From Acidobacteriaceae bacterium (GTDB taxonomy: Bacteria; Acidobacteriota; Terriglobia; Bryobacterales; Bryobacteraceae), in the NCBI GenBank assembly GCA_019240475.1, contig JAFAYI010000031.1, positions 186,001 through 250,000 of the forward strand: a stretch of DNA of 64,000 nucleotides. Direction: 5' to 3'. The translations under genes were made by a program, and so were the position numbers. A model generated the notes under the pieces. It worked only from the letters and a program-made list of their open reading frames with translations, did not search any database and was not told the DNA's origin. Shown one piece after another: positions 54,484 to 62,716 of the stretch. Numbering within the stretch: position 1 is the stretch's first letter; every line of letters begins with the position of its first letter.

Positions 54484-54708
54484 TTCAGTTGGCGCGAATG
54501 TAGCTTGTTTCCCTTATCGTCCGTTGCAGCCTAAATCTACGGGAATACTGCGGAATGTCACAAGGTGAAAGTTCGTCGCCCAAAGCAAAGCCCGGACTTG
54601 CCCATATCGGGAAACATTCAAAACCCCGTCGCGCCCTCGTCTTCTACGATCAGCGCGAGCTGAGCAAGGAGTGTAACGCCCGGAGTATGTTGTCGAAAAT
54701 AAAGTTAC

Positions 54709-54801
<93 letters not shown>

Positions 54802-54851
54802 GGGTCTCGGCGTGGATCGGGAATCCACTGCAATCGTAACATGGAAAACGA

Positions 54852-55718
54852 GTGAAGAACCTGTGGAGCCTCGGAGGACTCTCCTGGCGCCAGTTGTTGC
54901 TTCGCACCTGGCACGAAAGCTGGGATGACGAGGTCTTCGGGCAGGCCGGCCGCCTCGCCTTCTATCATTTCCTCGCGCTCTTCCCCTCCTTGCTGCTGTT
55001 CTTTTTTCTGCTCTCGCACTTCACCGCAGCCGGAAGCCAACTGCGCGCCGCGCTCACAGACAGCTTGAATCGCCTTCTTCCCGAACAATCCGCCGCGCTA
55101 ATAAGCCAAATGGTCGCCGAATTTCAGACACTGCCGAACATTCGAGTCGCGGCTTGGTCGGCCGGCGCCAGCGTCGTATGGGCTGCGGTCAACGGTACGT
55201 GGGCTGTTATGAGCGGCCTGAACATTGCTTATGAAGTGAAAGAGGAGCGCCCGTTATGGAAAGTGATCCCCATCGCGTTCGCGCTCACCGTCTCCTTGGC
55301 CCTTCTGTTCTCGTTCGCGCTCACCTTCGTTGCCTTCGCCTCGCGCCTGCTGCCCGGATACGACGCGCGCTGGTTCGAGTGGCCTGCTCTATCGGCGCTG
55401 CTGCTCGTCTCCTTCGCGCTGCTCTATCGCTTCGGTCCGAACCTGCGCGACCGTAAGTGGCAATGGAGCACGCCCGGCGCCGCCGTCGCCTTGGTCCTCT
55501 GGCTCACGGCAGCCGCCCTCATGCGTGTCTATTCGGCGCATTTCCATTCCTACGCCTTCATCTACAGACAGCTCAATGGAGCGGCGACGCTGCTGTTGTG
55601 GCTCTATTTCACCTCCGCCGCGGTGCTCATTGGAGGTGAAATGAATTCCGAGATCGAAAAAGCCACGCAAGCGCGAAATGGCGAAAGCGGCCCGCACGCT
55701 CCCCGCGAAGGCAGTTAG
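54852..55718 (+). CDS. YihY/BrkB-family integral membrane protein
   Basis: 288 residues from GTG 54852; an ATG at 54841 is in another frame and hits a stop. The family opening RTWHESWDDEVFGQAGRLAFYHFLALFPSLLLFF is followed by about six membrane helices, including NGTWAVMSGLNIAYEV and the conserved FHSYAFIYRQLNGAATLLLWLYFTSAAVLIGGEMNSE. Proteins of this group were once called ribonuclease BN in error; function is uncertain (transport or envelope role). It converges with the S9 peptidase, overlapping by four bases. Confidence 0.93.
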   Translation: MKNLWSLGGLSWRQLLLRTWHESWDDEVFGQAGRLAFYHFLALFPSLLLFFFLLSHFTAAGSQLRAALTDSLNRLLPEQSAALISQMVAEFQTLPNIRVAAWSAGASVVWAAVNGTWAVMSGLNIAYEVKEERPLWKVIPIAFALTVSLALLFSFALTFVAFASRLLPGYDARWFEWPALSALLLVSFALLYRFGPNLRDRKWQWSTPGAAVALVLWLTAAALMRVYSAHFHSYAFIYRQLNGAATLLLWLYFTSAAVLIGGEMNSEIEKATQARNGESGPHAPREGS

Positions 55719-57712
55719 CGCGCCCCCAGATACTGATCGAACCACGCAAGCGCGCGGCGCAGCACGTCTGTGCGATCCTTCGCCTCGTGAAAAGAATGGC
55801 CTTCGCCCGCATAAACGACTAACTCGGTCGGCACGCCTAAGTCCTTCAACGCATGCCAAAACTCGAACGATTGCGGGGCGGGGCATTCGCCGTCGCGCTC
55901 CCCTACAACCACCAGCGTCGGCGTCTTCACTTGCTTGATGTAAGTAATCGGCGAGCTCTTGGCGTACACCGCGGGATCGTTATACACGGACGTCCCGAAG
56001 AACGGCGTCATCCATTGATCGATAGAATTTTCGCCATAGTAACTGAGCCAGTTCGCGATGCCCGCTCCCGCCACAGCCGCGCGGAAACGATTGGTCTGAG
56101 TTACCGTCCACATAGTCATATAGCCGCCGTAGCTCCATCCCGTCACTCCGATACGTTCTTGATCGATCGGCGCCCGCTTTAAGACAGCATCGACTCCGGC
56201 CAGCACATCCCGAAGGTCGCCCCCGCCGAAATCTTTTACATTCGCCCGCGTAAAGCTCTCGCCTTTCCCATAGCTGCCGCGCGGGTTCGGGAAGAAAACA
56301 AAATAACCCAGGCTCGCCATCACGGACATGTCGTAGCGCGGCGATGGCCACGACGGCGTCTTCAAATTCGACGGGCCGCCGTGAATCTCCACCACCATCG
56401 GATAGCGCTTCCCAGGATCGAAGCTTTGCGGATACAGCAGCCACCCTTGCGCCTCAACGCCCCCATCGCTCCACTCGACGTCCTCGGCTTTTCCCCAATG
56501 CTCCTGCTGGGACGAATTCGCGTGCGTGAGCGGATGCCAGTCTCCGATCGCGCCTCCCCAAACCTCCGGCGCCCGTTGCCACGAAGAACGGATCAGGACG
56601 CTGGTGCGTCCGTCCGCCGCCAGCGCGAAATTGGGAAAGTTTCCGTCTTCATGGACGCCTTCTTCGCCTTTCCAAAGCGTCTCCGAACTGCCGCTCTTCG
56701 TATCCAGCGTCGATATGGCGCTGCCGCCTCCTGCATATTCGGTGAAGACAATCTTGTCTTCGCCCCGCCATGTAAATCCGCTCGCCGAGGTCCTGCGGCC
56801 AGGCGTCAGATCCCGAGGCTCGCCGCCGCTGCCGCTCATCACGAAAATGTCGCCGCCGTTGAACCCTTCATCGCTCATCAGTCCTCCGATAAACGCGATC
56901 TTCGATCCATCGGGCGACCAGCGTGGAACCGCGATCTGGCGCTCCGCCGGCGGGCGATAGAGCGCATGCATGCGGCCTCCCTCGTCCACCGTGTAAAGCT
57001 GCGCAATCCACCAATTGTTATCGGCGGGACCGGGCGCCGCGAGCGCCGCAAATCGCCGTCCTTCCGGAGACCAGTCGTATTCGTAGATATTCAGGTCTGC
57101 CGGAGTCAGCACCCGCAATGTGCCGCCGTCTCGCGCCATCACCGTCAGGCGTTGATTGTGAATCTCGCTCCCGATGGGGCCCGTCTGTGCCGGCTCCGCC
57201 TCGAGCGGGCCGCCTCCGCCCCCGTTCTCCGCATACAAAAACGCAAGCCGCTTTCCATCCGGCGACCACCGCAGATCCGTCGCGTATCCGTTCAGATTTG
57301 TCAGGCGCTGGGCCTTCGTATCCGCCGCCGGCCCGGAGCCCACCGCGATAACGAATACCTGGTTCTGGGACGATTTGGCCGCGAAGAATGCGAGCTGTTT
57401 GCTATCGGGCGACCAGGCCGGCCCGCTCGGCGCCGCGGCGCCGTTTTCTGGAATGACTCGCTCCGCGCGCGCCGACGGATTCTTCCAATCGAGCAGATAA
57501 AGCGTGTGATTCCCCGCCGTGTGGGCCGCAGGCTCGATCCACGTTACCCACCGTCCGTCCGGCGAGATGGATACATCTGAAAACGTCTGCGCCTGTTCGA
57601 GTTGATGCAACACTTCGTCGATACGAGCATCCTGCGCTCTCAGCTTAATGGCGAATGCGCAGATTACGGCCGCGGCGAGAGAAAGATTACGTCTGGCGAA
57701 TGAGTTCCACAT
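55715..57712 (-). CDS. S9-family serine peptidase (dipeptidyl-peptidase/acylaminoacyl-type)
   Basis: 665 residues from ATG 57712 with a signal peptide (RRNLSLAAAVICAFAIKLRAQ). The N-terminal ~400 residues are WD40-like/TolB-like propeller blades (repeated SPDGRWV, SPDSKQLAF, SPDGKRLAF, SPDGSKIAFIGG). The C-terminal alpha/beta-hydrolase domain has nucleophile Ser in GVTGWSYGGYM, Asp in GERDGECPAP and His in GEGHSFHE. Such enzymes cut dipeptides or acylated residues from oligopeptides in the periplasm. Its 5' side faces the following membrane protein gene, divergent with ~50 bp between. Confidence 0.93.
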   Translation of the reverse strand: MWNSFARRNLSLAAAVICAFAIKLRAQDARIDEVLHQLEQAQTFSDVSISPDGRWVTWIEPAAHTAGNHTLYLLDWKNPSARAERVIPENGAAAPSGPAWSPDSKQLAFFAAKSSQNQVFVIAVGSGPAADTKAQRLTNLNGYATDLRWSPDGKRLAFLYAENGGGGGPLEAEPAQTGPIGSEIHNQRLTVMARDGGTLRVLTPADLNIYEYDWSPEGRRFAALAAPGPADNNWWIAQLYTVDEGGRMHALYRPPAERQIAVPRWSPDGSKIAFIGGLMSDEGFNGGDIFVMSGSGGEPRDLTPGRRTSASGFTWRGEDKIVFTEYAGGGSAISTLDTKSGSSETLWKGEEGVHEDGNFPNFALAADGRTSVLIRSSWQRAPEVWGGAIGDWHPLTHANSSQQEHWGKAEDVEWSDGGVEAQGWLLYPQSFDPGKRYPMVVEIHGGPSNLKTPSWPSPRYDMSVMASLGYFVFFPNPRGSYGKGESFTRANVKDFGGGDLRDVLAGVDAVLKRAPIDQERIGVTGWSYGGYMTMWTVTQTNRFRAAVAGAGIANWLSYYGENSIDQWMTPFFGTSVYNDPAVYAKSSPITYIKQVKTPTLVVVGERDGECPAPQSFEFWHALKDLGVPTELVVYAGEGHSFHEAKDRTDVLRRALAWFDQYLGAR

Positions 57713-57763
57713 GAATTCAACGGCCACTATGGTCGCACGATACGCGCTTGCGACCATATTCTC

Positions 57764-59506
57764 TTGCAGTCCTTGCTTCTGACCCTCTTCGAGTTCCCGT
57801 TCAGTTTCGGCTCGGCAGACGCGCTGGAACTTGCCGTCGGCGTTCTGCTCGCTGCGCTTCTTTTCGCCGCGCCATGGGCGGAACGCTTCGCGCGCCGGCT
57901 AGCCGCAAGGCCGCGCGCCTCTTTCGCCATTCTCGCCGCTCTACCGATTCTGCTCCGCCTGGCGTTGCTTCCGCATCATCCAATACCGCATCCCTCGATC
58001 CGCGACGATTTCGGCCACCTTCTAATGGCCGACACCTTGTTGCACGCCCGCTTCGCCAATCCCCCGCATCGCTGGCATGACTTCTTCGAAACTACCTTCG
58101 TGCTGCAGCAACCCACCTACAGCTCCATCTACCCGCTGGGTCAAGGGTGCGTTCTGGCGCTCGGGCGCTTGTTCTTTCACACGCCGTGGGCTGGCGTCCT
58201 GCTTGAAAGCGGCGCGCTCGCCGCTCTTTGTTATTGGATGCTGCGCGCCTGGACATCGCCCCTCGCTGCTCTCGCCGGCGGAGTCCTTGCCGTGTTCACG
58301 CTCGGCCCTTTGAACGAATGGACGAATACGTACTCAGGCGGCGCATTGTCCGCGATCGCCGGCTGCCTCGTCTTTGGCAGTCTCCCGCGTTTGGAGGGCG
58401 AGCGTCCCAAGCTGCATGCTCTTCTGCTTGGCGCCGGCGTCGCTTTGCAAATGCTCACGCGTCCCTATGAATGCGTTCTGATGGTCGTCGCTCTCGCGCT
58501 CTATTTTGTGCCCGTGTTGCGCCGTCCCTCGCATGTGCGCAAGCTGATCCCGCTCACCGGCCTCGCGATATCGGCGGCTCTCCCCGCGCTTCTCTTGACT
58601 GCGCTCCAGAATAGAGCAGTCACCGGCAGCTTCACGACGCTTCCGTACGCTCTCAGCCAATACCAGTACGGTGTCCCCGCCGCGCTCACTTTCCAATCGA
58701 ATCCACTTCCCCACCGTTTGCTCACGCCCCAGCAGCAGCTCGAATACAAATCCCAAAGAGCGTTCCACGGCGATGCACCCGACACGATCAAGAACTTTCT
58801 GCTGCGCTTGGAGTATCGGGTCCGTTTCTATCGTTTCTATTTCTTCGTTCCGCTCTATTTCGCTATTGCTGCATTTGTGTGGACGGCCCGTTCGTTCCGC
58901 CGCGCCTACGTCCTCGCCGCCTGCGCGGTCTTCGCTCTCGGCGTCAACTTCTTCCCGTATTTCTATCCCCGCTACGTCGCCGCTGTCGCGTGTTTCTTCG
59001 TCCTCGTAAGCGTTGCCGGATTGCGCAGCCTGAACTCACTGGTCATTCGCAACCAGCCGGTCGGTCGTCGCGCCGCCATCTTCCTTCTTGCCCTCTGCGC
59101 AGCGCAGTTCCTGTTCTGGTATGCGCTTCACGTTTTCGATGACCAGGAAGTCTCCATCGCGTTGAAGCAATATGAGAGCTGGGACGCCATCAATCACCTC
59201 GATTCCGGCGAACGCGAATCCATCGAGCGTCAGCTCGCGCAGACTCCCGGCCCAAAGCTGATCTTCGTTTCATACTGGCCCAATCATCTCTTTCAGCATG
59301 AATGGGTATACAATTCCGCCGATATCGATGCGTCACAAGTGGTATGGGCCCGTGATCTGGGCGCGCTGCGGAATCAAGACTTAATCCGTTATTATCCCAA
59401 CCGCGGCGTCTGGCTGGTAGAGCCAGACGCGCAGCCGCCGCGACTTGCGCGCTACCCTCGGCCTTCGCCCCCATCCGTGCCCTGGCCGTTTCAGGACGTG
59501 CCCTGA
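57764..59506 (+). CDS. polytopic membrane protein, glycosyltransferase-39-like (long form)
   Basis: 580 residues with about ten membrane helices. Near residue 80 it has SIRDDFGHLLMADTLLHARFANPP followed by FVLQQPTYSSIYPLGQG, the arrangement of GT-C type dolichyl/undecaprenyl-phosphate-sugar glycosyltransferases (acidic pair in the first outer loop). A soluble C-terminal domain (ESIERQLAQTPGPKLIFVSYWP, then IDASQVVWARDLG, ending PFQDVP) follows. It is the first of a tandem pair with the next gene (two bases apart) and heads a small operon ending in a methyltransferase. Confidence 0.83.
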   Translation: MQSLLLTLFEFPFSFGSADALELAVGVLLAALLFAAPWAERFARRLAARPRASFAILAALPILLRLALLPHHPIPHPSIRDDFGHLLMADTLLHARFANPPHRWHDFFETTFVLQQPTYSSIYPLGQGCVLALGRLFFHTPWAGVLLESGALAALCYWMLRAWTSPLAALAGGVLAVFTLGPLNEWTNTYSGGALSAIAGCLVFGSLPRLEGERPKLHALLLGAGVALQMLTRPYECVLMVVALALYFVPVLRRPSHVRKLIPLTGLAISAALPALLLTALQNRAVTGSFTTLPYALSQYQYGVPAALTFQSNPLPHRLLTPQQQLEYKSQRAFHGDAPDTIKNFLLRLEYRVRFYRFYFFVPLYFAIAAFVWTARSFRRAYVLAACAVFALGVNFFPYFYPRYVAAVACFFVLVSVAGLRSLNSLVIRNQPVGRRAAIFLLALCAAQFLFWYALHVFDDQEVSIALKQYESWDAINHLDSGERESIERQLAQTPGPKLIFVSYWPNHLFQHEWVYNSADIDASQVVWARDLGALRNQDLIRYYPNRGVWLVEPDAQPPRLARYPRPSPPSVPWPFQDVP

Positions 59507-59508
59507 CC

Positions 59509-60696
59509 ATGTACCTGTTCCAAATTTTCCGCTCGCTCGTGCCGCTCCGCAATCCTCTCGGGTTCGGCGTCGGCGACTTGCTTGCCTGCGGCCTCGCCCT
59601 GCTTGGGCTGCTCGCCATCTTCGGCCACGCGTGGCTTGCAAATTGGTTTCGCGCCTCCGCCCGCCGCGCCTCCTGGTGCATGCTCGCTCTGTTTCTTCTC
59701 CCCATTGCGCTGCGGCTCGCGCTCCTGCCGCGTATCCCTTCGCCTGTGCCCACCACCGCCGAAGAAGCGAGCTCTTTGCTCCTAGCCGATACGCTGCTTC
59801 ATGGCCGATTTGCGAATCCTCCGCACCCGCTTTACGAGTTCTTCGAAGCGCCGCTCGTCGCGCAAGCGCCCGCTTATCGTTCCACTCTGCCTCTCGGCGA
59901 TGGACTTCTGCCCGCCGCTGGCTGGTTCGGCATTCTGTTCGGAATCGGCGCGCTCTCCGCGCTTGTCTATTGGATGCTGCGTTCTTGGCTCGCCCCCGAG
60001 TGGGCGCTCTGCGGCGGCCTCCTGACTGCCTGCGCCTTCGGCCCGCTCTGCTACTGGACCAACAGCTATTGGGGCGGATTCATCGCCGCGCCCGCCGGCT
60101 GCTTGATCCTCGGGGCCTTGCCGCGCCTGCGCCGCCATCGCCCTGCCCGCAACCTGTCGCTGCTCATCGCCGGCATAATCATTGAGCTGCTCGCGCTTCC
60201 CTCCTGGTTCTGCCTCGCGCTTCCGCTCTTCCTGCTTGCCGCCGCTTTCTGTTTGAAACGTTTAAAACAATTTCGGCCCGCTCTGCTCTTCGCAGCCCTC
60301 TTGCTTGGCGCCTTCCACTTCGCCTTCTGGTACGGAATGCGGGCCTTCGCCGATCACGCCGCCTGGAACGCCGTGCGCCCTTACGCCGGTTTCGATTCGC
60401 TCGATTCTGCCGCCTCCGAGTCACGCCGCGCCGTGCTCGTGGACCTCAATCGCCAGCCCGGTCCGCAACTCGTCTTCGTGCGCCGCCTTCCCTGGCGCGA
60501 TTCTTCGGAGTGGATCCAAAACCGCGCTGATATCGACTCGGCGAGAATAGTTTGGGCGCGCGACTTGGGCAGCGAGTCCAACAAGAAGCTACGGGATTAC
60601 TACCCCGGCCGCGCTGCCTGGCTCCTCGAACCCGACGCCATCCCTCCGCGCCTCCGCCCGTACCCACCGAACGTCGCCTTCCACGATGTCCCTTGA
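59509..60696 (+). CDS. polytopic membrane protein, short degenerate paralogue of the upstream gene
   Basis: 395 residues, homologous to the preceding protein at both ends: LLLADTLLHGRFANPPHPLYEFFEAPL near the start, YWMLRSWLAPEWALCGGLL, then the soluble C-terminal part (VDLNRQPGPQLVFVRR, DSARIVWARDLG, ending HDVP). Roughly 180 residues of the upstream membrane core are missing. The acidic pair RDD of the long form is AEE here (TTAEEASSLLL), and the following GQG is GDG. It may be an inactive or differently acting copy. Gap to the upstream gene is two bases; it overlaps the methyltransferase start by 11 bases. Confidence 0.82.
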   Translation: MYLFQIFRSLVPLRNPLGFGVGDLLACGLALLGLLAIFGHAWLANWFRASARRASWCMLALFLLPIALRLALLPRIPSPVPTTAEEASSLLLADTLLHGRFANPPHPLYEFFEAPLVAQAPAYRSTLPLGDGLLPAAGWFGILFGIGALSALVYWMLRSWLAPEWALCGGLLTACAFGPLCYWTNSYWGGFIAAPAGCLILGALPRLRRHRPARNLSLLIAGIIIELLALPSWFCLALPLFLLAAAFCLKRLKQFRPALLFAALLLGAFHFAFWYGMRAFADHAAWNAVRPYAGFDSLDSAASESRRAVLVDLNRQPGPQLVFVRRLPWRDSSEWIQNRADIDSARIVWARDLGSESNKKLRDYYPGRAAWLLEPDAIPPRLRPYPPNVAFHDVP

Positions 60697-61417
60697 CCAG
60701 ACGGCGAATCTGAAATATTCCGATAAGGCCGCCGCCATGCTCGCCGCCATGGAGCACGCGCCGCGCTTCAATAGCTGGATGGCCGCCACGCTGAAACCCT
60801 TCCTCGGGGATCGCGTTCTCGAAATCGGCGCGGGTATCGGCAATCTCACTCGCCTTCTATGCGCGAATCAAACGCTATACGTCGTCAGCGATGTCGACCC
60901 GGTCCATCTCGCCCAGCTCCGAAACGAAATGCGCTCTCGGAGCAATGTATCCGTCATCGCCTGTGACCTCGAGAACACCACCGACTTTCTCCAATTCCAG
61001 GGCCGCATGGACACCGCGATCTGTATTAACGTCCTGGAGCACATTCAAGACGATCTTCGGGGGCTCCGCAATTTGCGCACGGCCCTCGCGCTCGGCGGCC
61101 GCGCCATCGTACTGGTGCCGCAAGGTGAGAGCGTCTATGGAACCATGGACGAAACGCTCGGCCATTATCGCCGCTACTCGAAAGCCGAACTCGAAGCGCG
61201 CATGCGCGAGGCAGGCTTTCGCGCCGAAGGTATTCTCGAATTCAACCGCATCACCTATCCCGGCTGGTTCTTAAACGGCCGCATTCTTCGCCGCCGCAGC
61301 GTCAGCCGTGTGCAATTGTGGTTATTTGATCTGCTCGTGCCGCTATGGCGCCGCATCGACCCTCATCTGCCCTGGCCTCCGACTTCGCTGATCGGCGTCG
61401 GTGTCCGCGAAACATAA
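60686..61417 (+). CDS. class I SAM-dependent methyltransferase
   Basis: 243 residues. The SAM-binding motif LEIGAGIGNLTRLL, an acidic strand end (VVSDVDPVHL), the post-motif ICINVLEHIQDD and the later LVPQGESVYGTMDETLGHYRRY are typical of small class I methyltransferases acting on lipids, sugars or quinone-like molecules. As the last gene of the operon with two GT-C-like membrane proteins, an envelope glycan or lipid target is plausible. ATG 60686 overlaps the previous gene by 11 bases. Confidence 0.9.
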   Translation: MSLDQTANLKYSDKAAAMLAAMEHAPRFNSWMAATLKPFLGDRVLEIGAGIGNLTRLLCANQTLYVVSDVDPVHLAQLRNEMRSRSNVSVIACDLENTTDFLQFQGRMDTAICINVLEHIQDDLRGLRNLRTALALGGRAIVLVPQGESVYGTMDETLGHYRRYSKAELEARMREAGFRAEGILEFNRITYPGWFLNGRILRRRSVSRVQLWLFDLLVPLWRRIDPHLPWPPTSLIGVGVRET

Positions 61418-62715
61418 CGAAGCCTTTTAGTAAGCTCTTGCCCATTTCGTTTGTGCTGTGCTCGGTGTCTCTAGCCCAGTCGCCCAGCTTCTACAAGCCC
61501 ACCTTCTATAAGGACGTCCTTCCCGTTCTCCAGCAGCATTGCCAGGCCTGCCATCGTCCTGGCGAGCCCGGCCCCATGCCCCTGCTCGATTACGCCGGGA
61601 CCAAGCCGTGGGCTGCCGCCATCCGTCAGAAGGTCGCCTCGCGCCAAATGCCGCCCTGGTTCGCCGATCCAACCATCAATCACTTCTCGAACGACCGCAG
61701 CCTCTCGGCCCAAGACATCCGCGCCATCCTCGACTGGGTCGATGCAGGCGCGCCCTCAGGCGATCCGAAAGACGCGCCGCCGCCCGCCCATTGGGTCGAA
61801 GGTTGGACCATCGGCCGTCCGGAAATCGTCTTCGAGATGCCGGCCGCTTTCGATATTCCGGCTTCCGGCGTGGTGCCCTATCAATACGTCATCGTTCCCA
61901 CGCGCTTCCAACGCGACACCTGGGTGCGGCTCGGCGAAGTGCGCGCAGGCGATCGTGCGCGCACGCACCACATTGTTGTCAGTGTTCGCGAGCCCGGCTC
62001 CAACTGGCTCTCGGGCGAACCCATCGGCGTTCCGTTTGCTCTCGATCCGCATCGCCCCATGGGCATTCCAGGCGAATTTCTCGCCGGCTACGGCCCCGGC
62101 GCCATGCCTGAGCTTCTAGCTCCCGGCGAAGCCAAGCTCATTAAGGCCGGCAGCGATCTCGTCTTCCAGCTTCATTACACGCCCAACGGTCAGCCCGGCT
62201 GCGACCGCAGCCGTATCGGCCTCATCCTCGCGCACCAGCCTCCGCGCCGGCGTGTCCTCATGCTCGCAGCCGCCAATCTCCACTTCGCCATTCCGCCCGG
62301 CGATCCCGATTACTCACTCGATGCGCGCATCACTCTCAATGCGCCATCTACGCTGATCTCGTTGCTTCCGCACATGCACCTCCGCGGCAAATCTTTCGAA
62401 TTCCGCGTGGTCTTTCCCGACGGCCGAACCGAAACCTTGCTGCGCGTCCCTCACTATAGCTACAACTGGCAGCTCTCTTATTACCTCGCAAAGCCTCTGC
62501 CCCTTCCCTCCGGAACCACCATTGAATGCACTGCCCATTTCGATAACTCCGCTGCGAACCCGCTCAATCCCGATCCCACCAAAACGGTTCGCTTCGGCCC
62601 CCAGAGCTGGGATGAAATGATGATTGGCTATTTCGAAGTCTCAACCGATCTGAAGAACGGACTTCGCGAGCTTCTGCTGCCTGGCGCCCCCAACGCCTCT
62701 GGCCACGGCATGTAG
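61345..62715 (+). CDS. cytochrome c / copper monooxygenase-like fusion protein, exported
   Basis: 456 residues if started at ATG 61345; this overlaps the methyltransferase by 73 bp, and a TTG at 61438 would give a shorter signal peptide. After the signal (ISFVLCSVSLAQS) a c-type heme motif CQACH sits at 66-70, followed by a small cytochrome c-like domain (~55-140). The rest resembles the C-terminal half of copper type II ascorbate-dependent monooxygenases: His208-His209, the LVFQLHYTPNG histidine, HMH at 343-345, and a late Met in DEMMIGYFE, which together match the two copper sites of PHM-like enzymes. Electron delivery from heme to copper is a reasonable inference. The stop is one base from the convergent htrA-like gene. 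Confidence 0.85.
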   Translation: MAPHRPSSALASDFADRRRCPRNITKPFSKLLPISFVLCSVSLAQSPSFYKPTFYKDVLPVLQQHCQACHRPGEPGPMPLLDYAGTKPWAAAIRQKVASRQMPPWFADPTINHFSNDRSLSAQDIRAILDWVDAGAPSGDPKDAPPPAHWVEGWTIGRPEIVFEMPAAFDIPASGVVPYQYVIVPTRFQRDTWVRLGEVRAGDRARTHHIVVSVREPGSNWLSGEPIGVPFALDPHRPMGIPGEFLAGYGPGAMPELLAPGEAKLIKAGSDLVFQLHYTPNGQPGCDRSRIGLILAHQPPRRRVLMLAAANLHFAIPPGDPDYSLDARITLNAPSTLISLLPHMHLRGKSFEFRVVFPDGRTETLLRVPHYSYNWQLSYYLAKPLPLPSGTTIECTAHFDNSAANPLNPDPTKTVRFGPQSWDEMMIGYFEVSTDLKNGLRELLLPGAPNASGHGM

Positions 62716-62716
62716 C

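Noticed and set aside
56381..57580. Plus-strand frame of 399 codons opposite the S9 peptidase
   Set aside because: Arg/Pro-rich shadow; the minus-strand peptidase has complete catalytic motifs.
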